From Acanthaster planci (lineage: Eukaryota > Echinodermata > Asteroidea > Valvatida > Acanthasteridae), in assembly GCF_001949145.1 (NCBI RefSeq), contig NW_019091384.1, positions 1,149,904-1,213,903 of the forward strand: a DNA stretch of 64,000 nt. Direction: 5' to 3'. Each line of letters starts with the position of its first letter. Position 1 is the stretch's first letter. Shown one piece after another: positions 57,637-64,000 of the stretch. Position numbers and translations under genes: made by a program. A model generated the notes under the pieces. The model was not told the DNA's origin. It saw nothing but the letters and a program-made list of their open reading frames with translations, and ran no database searches.

Positions 57637-59896
57637 TATGGAGATTTTATTCCGACAGCTCTATTCAATTTCGTGAAGAATCAACATGTACATGTAGTTC
57701 GTATACAGTTATGTCAAGCCACATATACTATATGATATATGATTGTCTGGCCTATCATACAATGGCTTGGCCGAACGCGACGGCACGTAGTGTTGTTCCG
57801 TGGCGCATGGTCAGCTAAGATTGTATAGCGCCGCTACCCAATCTTCGATTGTAGCCCAGGCTCTATTGGACCATTGGACTGTACACACGCGCAAGGTCAT
57901 CTGGGGATCGCCTGAGTGTGAATGGGGTGGCTGATGTAAATTTGTACGTGTACAAAATAAATCCCTACCTTTTGCTCAGTATAAATGCTTAGTTTATGCC
58001 TTAGCCTGCAAGGTTTCGCATTTTATTGTTCATGTTGATGTCTCCTGTGCGACACAAGAGGATAGTAAATATTTACAAATTTCTTCTACCAGTGTTTTTC
58101 AGTACCCCAGCTGTTTACATGATGACACGCACTGCCAAAAGAGGATATACCTTGACCACCGTCAGGTGCTTTGAATCAAGAACCAGCCCCGCACCTCATG
58201 TAATTGGTGCATTTATCCAGCACGAAGCGATTTTTTTAATGCAGTCGTGGGATTAGGTATGAAGTCCATAATGACGCTCCGAGGAGTTTACTTTCTATGA
58301 AGCAAACTATGGGGCAGAGAGAAACCACGGGGGGGGGGGGCTTTGTGTTGGTCATTGTCATACTGCTTACTGGTATTTCAGGAATTCTTTTCAGACATCT
58401 GGGTGGATGTGTTAAGTAACAATAGGCCGAGGTGCGCATAGGGATAGGACTTGTTGGGAGGGTACCCTTCTGTCCCATTTCATGCCTGGATGCTTAGACC
58501 CGCGAAAGTGTCATCTGTTTGACACAAACATGGCCTTTGTACAATCACAGTGCGGTAATTTATCTTCTTTCAGTGTCTTTTGGCGATATGTTTAAAATCA
58601 TATCTTGATCAATTTTGGAAAAAAATAAAATGTAGTGAGAATATTTCAGCAATGAGGAAGAAAAAGCCTAGAGAAAATATCAATTTGAAAACAGCTGCTT
58701 GTGGAATGCATTGAGCGTGCTCGCGAGCTCGCCCGCAGGGAATTTACTCAATGCTCTGCGCGTCGTTAGCTGTGACCCTGTGTTACTTATTTTCTTGTAT
58801 TTTCTATTCACTAAAATCTGTGCAAGGCCATCAGCAGCCCCCCCCCGTTCGGACGCTGGGCGACGAGAGAAGTAACACGGCGTGCAGCAGCCTCCATAGT
58901 GATAATAATTATCATCCATCCTGTTCAATCAATCAATCTTGTTTATTTTTCCACATCATAACTATCACAGATTTACAGCAATAAATGTGGATAGGGCCTC
59001 TAAAAAGCAGAACCTGTCTAGTAGTAGTAGCCCCCAGAAATTAAATTAAATAACACTACAAGCACACACATATATACACACTTTTACAAACATCATCTAA
59101 ATGTAAACATAGCATAACTTACAAGGGACAAAGCATAACCATCAAAACCCGACTTTCTTCCTAACCCTGTAATGTGATGCTAGTTTATGAATAAACGTAC
59201 AGTTCTAGTTATTGGCGTGAGATATAGACTTGCGGGTACACCGTGGAATCAATCTCTTTTGGAAGATGTGTAGTTCTTAGAAGAACCGATGAGTGTTATT
59301 TATTGTCGCAAATAGCCCGAGTAGCTGAAAGCGCCATCAAAAGTACAACAACCTTACAGAGAATCCCGACTTGAGTCGAGTCTAGCGTTTATGAAACCAT
59401 TATGCAGTTGTTTCTCTTTTCCAGTCTGGGGGTCGATTTTAAGTCTCAATTCGCTTCACAGAGGCTTCATCTTATTTTAACCAGCTGACTTTGAAGTTTT
59501 ACATGTAAAACTAATCCAGTAGTGCCACATAATATCAAATGAGACGTGGAATGGCAAAATATTACAGTACTTTTAAGTTAATTTGAACATTTCAGACCAA
59601 CGATTGGGGTTTGTTTGGGAGACAAATCCGCAGTGGATGAGAAGTTGCGTTTGAAAAACGGCCTAGTACCTAGACTACGTGTAAGCGAACGGATAGGTTT
59701 TTAACGCCAAAACAAACGGGCAGCAATCGATCAGCCGGTTGCTTAAGCGTAAGAATGGTGTGTCATCATTTCTTAAAATAGATGCTTGGGCTGTTTGTTC
59801 AGATACCGAAATGTCGTTTTCAGGTGGATTTCCTGAAACGATGAACATAAGTGACATGACTGAGGTTAATCAGTATTGATCCAGGTCTTATGTAGT
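57637..59896. other. Intergenic region between divergent XDH and ZFYVE1
   Basis: 2.26 kb expected to hold both promoters. AT-rich TATA-like sequence lies at about 57722-57742, some 90-105 bases upstream of the XDH ATG. 58325-58495 is a MITE relative. 58925-59110 resembles a LINE 3' region with many short A/T and ACAC runs. No gene seen. Confidence 0.5.
58325..58495. mobile_element. Relative of the nested MITE at 23421
   Basis: Shares CTTTGTGTTGGTCATTGT, TTTCAGGAATTCTTTTCAGAC-like and GTTAAGTAACAATAG blocks and the GGGTACCC-TCTGTCCCA end with the 23421-23609 element. The left end is lost in a G run. Confidence 0.75.
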
Positions 59897-61204
59897 ATGG
59901 CAGCTCACTTCAGAACGACCGATCAGCACAAAAATCCCGGTTCCAAACGAATCTGTCAAGAGCGGTTTTCTTGCAACGGGTCTAAAGCGGAGTTTGATTG
60001 TTCTGACTGCGGAACAAGGCAGTGCTCCGAATGCGAGAAACGGCTGCACGCAAGCAATCCTCGGTTTGTTGACCATTCTCGCGCTAGGATTCAGCAGCCG
60101 GTATTGCCAGCATCTGTTCAGAAATGTGGAATGTGGTGTAACCCCATCAATCCTGCCGAGTACTCGTGTATTGAATGCAAAGGAGTTTTATGCGGGGAGT
60201 GCAATCGGGATTTCCACAGGGGTAAACACTCTAAACATCACCGCCGTCCCATTGTCGTCGCGATCAAAACAAACTCGGATGTTTCTGTTGAGGTTGAAAG
60301 AGTGAGAGATACAGCCACCTCAAACATATTTTCCCTGAGTGACAGCCATTCAGAACAAAGTCGGATATTCTCTGGAACTTTGCCAGAGCATGAAACACCG
60401 GTAAACTCATTTACTGAGGAGTTTCAAAGTGCAATTGAAGTTTGCTTGGATGACATTTTTCCAGTGTTGCAGAAACTAGAAAGCCCCCCAGAGTTGAATA
60501 TTAGACTGGCAGAAGGACAGTCCAAGGAATTCAAAACTTTTGCCATGGATGAGTTGTCTAGCAATGAGTTCCGTAGTCTGGAGGAAGGTCTAGAGAGAGT
60601 AATGAAAGAGAAACCCAAAGCAGTTGAGCTAGACGTTGCCCGCTTTGGGATGTCTGAAGAACCAAGTGCTCTTTCTTTTAATTCAGGACATTTCACCCCC
60701 AGTGCTGAAACTAGTGTTCTGCATTCTCATGAATCGATTAAACCAGCCCCCAAGTCTAGATCAACTAAACAGCATGCAATAGCTTCCCAGCCTGGAAAAG
60801 ATACTGTCAATGCAAAGCAAGAATCTAAGTCATACTCAAGCTCCACTACTCAACAGCCACTTCACTCTGTAGGTGACGAGTGTGACCAAAGGAAGAGTGA
60901 CTCCAGCATGTCCCGTTCCAAGCCAAGTACCCAACAGAAGGCTCCCATCTTGTCCAATCCAAGTCGCGAGCCAAACTTGGTTAGGCCAGTTGCATCAGTG
61001 ATGGGTACTTCGCAGAACTCCATCAGCTCCAGTGAGGGAGACGGAGAGACAGAGTCTCCCAGAGGCAGTGTGAGTCGGAGGCAGATCGGCACTCAAGGAA
61101 CAGGGAAGGACGATGCATTCTCTTCAATACAGCTAAAGACCAAGGAGCCCGTCTTCAGATATAAGCCAGGGTTCCTACTGGTTGATGAAAATGAAAATCT
61201 TCAG
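59897..61204 (+). CDS. ZFYVE1: ZFYVE1 coding exon 1
   Basis: 436 residues. Zinc modules: FDCSDCGTRQCSECEKRLH and EYSCIECKGVLCGECNRDFH followed by HSKHHRR. Residues about 120-420 are low-complexity (Ser, Glu, Lys, Gln rich, probably disordered). Ends KPGFLLVDENENLQ before GTGCTT. The open frame continues past the donor, but homology stops there. Confidence 0.92.
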
Positions 61205-62910
61205 GTGCTTATATCATACGTGTTTGGCTGTCTCTCAGGGATATCTGATGCATGCCATTTTTATTGACACATTGTAATCATGGGATAACATTTTTAAAGA
61301 TTTTATGTCTTTTTTTTTATGGCCAATAATACCCGAGCCACAGGCTCGGGAATTAGTCACGTCCATTCTCCTGAGCCGGTCTTAAACGCATGGTTAAGAC
61401 CTGCCAAGCACATATTTATACTCTTAATAACACATATTTCTCCCACTGGTATCGGATGATATTTGGGATCCGTTGGTATAGATTTTTAGATGGATTTTCT
61501 GCAGGCTCACATCAGACACCAGTCACTAAGGTTGTTGCAAATGTGTGGTTATGTTTTGAATATGCATTTTCATTTCTTAGAACAGTGCATTCATAAGTGA
61601 TAACATAAGGAATGCCATTTTCAAAACAGATACATATGTTCTCAAATGAAAATTTAATGAGTTTATGTCACTGAGGAAAGCTGTTTTAGCCATCATTTAA
61701 CCATGGAATGGAGAAATTGCATCATCATGAAAAAACTTACATTTTTGGAAGGTGTTCATGCTGTAATGAAAGTTAAGGGTCCAGTGAACAAATATTTGAG
61801 AGCAGAATCGTGTTCTGTGCCCTCATGTACATGTATGTCCATGTAATAAATCTTTTAGACATTCACAGTACATTGTGGGGTTTGGATGACAAGTAGTGCA
61901 TTTTATGCATAAAACCTAAGGTGCGAGGAAGCAACCAGTCCATACTCAATTTACAATTTGGTCAGTGTGGGATGAATGACCTACAAGTTGTGATTCTGAT
62001 TGGTCAGTACTAGCCATTAATATTCATGATCTTAGCACAAGACAAAAAGTAATGTTCTTGGAAGGGATTCCCTAAATTTTCTTTTTCTGGCAAGCTTTAA
62101 AATTCAGAGTTTGTGAAAATCTTTGTCCTAAAGTTACATTGCAACACTGTCTGGGAAGTTGGTGGCTTGAATTAGAGTACATACAGTATATATAACAAAA
62201 TGCAAACAGATTAACATTTTGCAGACACACTTCTCCCCTAGGGTTGTGCATAAAATGCATGGCTTATTTGTCATCCAAACCCATAATGCATTGCAAATGT
62301 TGGAAAGGTTTATCAAGGACGTGATGAGTGTGCTGGGCCTTCGCAAATTGTAGTGTAATTCACATTGAGCATTGAAAAATTCTGAGTATTATTTCATTGT
62401 TCCAGGTTGAAACAGCAACCAGGTTTGCTGAGCATCTGAGTTGTCCCCCTGACACGCCAGTCAAGGTTGTATCCATCTTCGGCAATACTGGGGATGGCAA
62501 GTCCCACTCCCTCAATCACACCTTCTTCTGTGGCCAAGACGTCTTTCGCACGTCCCCCGCCCAGAACTCCTGCACCATTGGCATCTGGGTGGCCTACGAC
62601 GAGGCAACCAGTGTCATTGTCATTGACACGGAGGGTCTGCAGGGTGTCTCCACCAACGAGAACCAGCGCACCCGGCTGCTCCTGAAAGTGCTGGCCATCT
62701 CGGACGTGGTTGTGTATCGCACGCGGGCCGACCGCCTCCACAGGGATCTGTTCCAGTTTCTCGGGGATGCCTCCAAAGCGTACAGTCGTCACTTCAACCG
62801 GGAGTTGAAGGCTGCGTCAGAGAGGGGTCACCTGAGCGGATCACTCACCAGTCTTGGGCCAGCTGTTATTGTCTTCCAGGAGACAACTCATACTCTACCA
62901 TTAGGATCTG
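59897..62910 (+). CDS. ZFYVE1: ZFYVE1 (DFCP1), first two coding exons; continues beyond right edge
   Basis: ZFYVE1/DFCP1 is an ER and lipid-droplet/omegasome protein that binds PI3P through two C-terminal FYVE fingers and hydrolyses nucleotide through an internal NTPase domain. Exons 59897-61204 and 62406-62910 join in phase 0 (ENLQ|VETAT). N-terminal Cys/His segment (residues about 22-118) has two B-box-like zinc modules, as in human. The NTPase core follows: VVSIFGNTGDGKS (P-loop 462-469), DTEG (510-513), RTRLLLKVLAISD and YRTRADRLH, almost identical to human. Between zinc modules and LLVDENE there are about 300 Ser/Glu/Pro-rich residues, roughly 275 more than in human. ATG at 59897 has A at -3 and G at +4. 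The FYVE fingers lie outside the window. Confidence 0.93.
61205..62405. other. ZFYVE1 intron 1
   Basis: 1.2 kb. Includes a small CCCGAGCC-ACA-GGCTCGGG hairpin near 61332-61351 and a fold-back element at 61869-62291. Confidence 0.7.
61869..62291. mobile_element. Candidate fold-back element
   Basis: GGTTTGGATGACAA then TGCATTTTATGCAT at the left is matched by the reverse complement of ATGCATAAAATGCATGGC then TTGTCATCCAAACCC at the right. About 420 bp, no coding frame. Confidence 0.65.
62406..62910 (+). CDS. ZFYVE1: ZFYVE1 coding exon 2 (NTPase domain)
   Basis: 168 residues plus one base. SIFGNTGDGKSHSLNHTFF, TSPAQNSCTIGIWVAYD and VIDTEGLQG match human ZFYVE1 closely. Ends phase 1 at GTAAGA. 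GC content is visibly higher than in the surrounding intron. Confidence 0.97.
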
Positions 62911-63779
62911 GTAAGATGTGCTGTGTTGTACATGAGAAACTGCTTGGCTTTTCAAAACTTGGTCCCTTGATATATGCCAATGTATGAGTCAAAAGTCAGC
63001 GTGCTCCCTCGCTATCAGCTATCGAGTTCTATTTTTGAATAGCAAACTTGTGCCTAGGCTACTCGTGTATGCCGTGCTACATGTACCGCCATGCCAAACT
63101 TAAACAGTTTTTACAAGTTCATTACAGCAACAACATGGTGTTAAGCACTAATTCGGCTTGGCAAATTGCAATTTGGCACGGTATGGCCTTTTATATCTCA
63201 ATTTGCTATTGTTGTTCCAAATGCCAGTGGCATGACACTGCTCTATTAAGTTCAGCGATGTAGGACAATTGCTGTGCTATTGCCGGACTCATTTTAATTA
63301 AGTTCGGCATGGCAATAGCATGGCATGTAGCCCAGGCCTTTCAGTACATGTACATGTTGCTGTTTGTTTCAATTTGTCACACACTTTAACATCCACATAA
63401 AAATGGACGTCATTCAAAACACAGGTGAACAACATTGAGGGTTCTCGTTGATTTAAATTGTGCCGTGTTCAGTCGCAGGCCTTAAATTCAAAACTGGCTC
63501 TTGCAATTTGTGATTTATTCTGTTAGGTTGGATCACATTAAATCTAATGTTTGCAGCCCATTGGCAGAATAAGCAGTCAGAGGAAGCCAAACTCAAAAGT
63601 AGTCAACACATACTGGAAGGCATTAACAAAAGGTCCTGCCAAAATAGAGTTTAGATGTAGAAGTAAATCATAACGTCAAACCTAGTTCATAAGAACAATA
63701 CAATATACTGCTTGTAATTAGGACATGTTGAGGTCCCAATCCTTTGTTCTTCGTTATTTTCATTCCTGATAAGACTAAA
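62911..63779. other. ZFYVE1 intron 2, ordinary sequence
   Basis: No coding signal. Several imperfect GGCA-TGGCA/CATGCC words near 63060-63330 give minor local inverted repeats. Confidence 0.5.
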
Positions 63780-64000
63780 CAAAATAATAGGGGGCAGAGT
63801 AAGAGATGGATAGGATGATGGAGGGGTAGAGTTGGAAATGGATGGGATGATGGCGAGGGGGTGGAGTACCGTAGGAAAAGGGTAGGATGATGGGGAGGGG
63901 GCAGAGTAGGAGGTGGAGAGGATGATGGGGAGGGGGAGGAGTAGGAGATGGATAGGATGATGGGGAGGGGGCGGAGTAGGAGATGGATAGGATGATGGGG
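63780..64000. repeat. 36-bp purine-rich minisatellite, cut by window edge
   Basis: About six units of GGATGATGGGGAGGGGGCGG plus AGTAGGAGATGGATA, nearly all A/G on the plus strand with G runs of 4-6. Continues past position 64000. Confidence 0.93.

Noticed and set aside
59876-59896. Upstream start for ZFYVE1 at 59876
   Set aside because: That codon is TTG; the first in-frame ATG is at 59897 and has good context.
61205-61267. Extension of the ZFYVE1 exon 1 frame to its stop at 61267
   Set aside because: Homology to ZFYVE1 ends exactly at CAG|GTGCTT, and the next exon joins in phase 0 to restore the conserved LLVDENE-Q-V region.

Overview
This is a metazoan nuclear genome window: about 40% GC by eye, short exons with GT-AG introns, and introns full of transposon debris. 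The encoded proteins are close enough to vertebrate orthologues to align exon by exon. The repeats (tRNA-derived SINEs, an L2/CR1-type LINE, TTAA-ended MITEs, many minisatellites) fit a marine invertebrate, most likely an invertebrate deuterostome (amphioxus, hemichordate or echinoderm). The sequence alone does not settle which. It is a draft assembly with two N runs (10515-10906 and 51867-52083) and two single-N joins (21472 and 41440).

Layout. (1) 114-19046, minus strand: symplekin (SYMPK), the scaffold of the pre-mRNA 3'-end cleavage/polyadenylation and histone pre-mRNA machinery. Twenty-five coding exons are in view. The start codon is inside the window and the C-terminal exons lie beyond the left edge. 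One exon runs into the first N gap. (2) 19047-22273: intergenic, with the presumed SYMPK promoter at its left and a MITE at its right. (3) 22274-57636, minus strand: a complete xanthine dehydrogenase (XDH). I could join 32 coding exons with matching phases into 4035 nt (1344 residues plus stop), close to the 1333 residues of human XDH. (4) 57637-59896: intergenic, between the divergent XDH and ZFYVE1 starts. (5) 59897 to beyond the right edge, plus strand: the first two coding exons of ZFYVE1/DFCP1, ending in its NTPase domain; the FYVE fingers lie outside the window.

The genes are functionally unrelated (RNA 3' processing, purine catabolism, ER/omegasome lipid-droplet biology), so no operon-like logic is implied. 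SYMPK and XDH are head-to-tail on the minus strand; XDH and ZFYVE1 are head-to-head.

The unusual material is in the introns. There are two families of TTAA-flanked, piggyBac-like MITEs (TTAACCACTT ends, about 600 bp, seven copies; TTAACCCCTT ends, about 420 bp, four copies or fragments). Some copies sit as inverted pairs within one transcription unit: one pair brackets SYMPK exons 18-19, and one forms a near-back-to-back pair in an XDH intron. There is also a Harbinger-like element with 49-bp terminal repeats, several other fold-back elements, four minisatellites (two with a palindrome in each unit), and an exact 142-bp tandem duplication that copies most of a SYMPK exon with its splice acceptor. 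XDH lacks both cysteines that allow thiol-switch conversion to an oxidase in mammals. I found no wholly new gene system; the most testable novelties are the inverted-MITE exon bracket, the duplicated exon and the long N-terminal insert in ZFYVE1.
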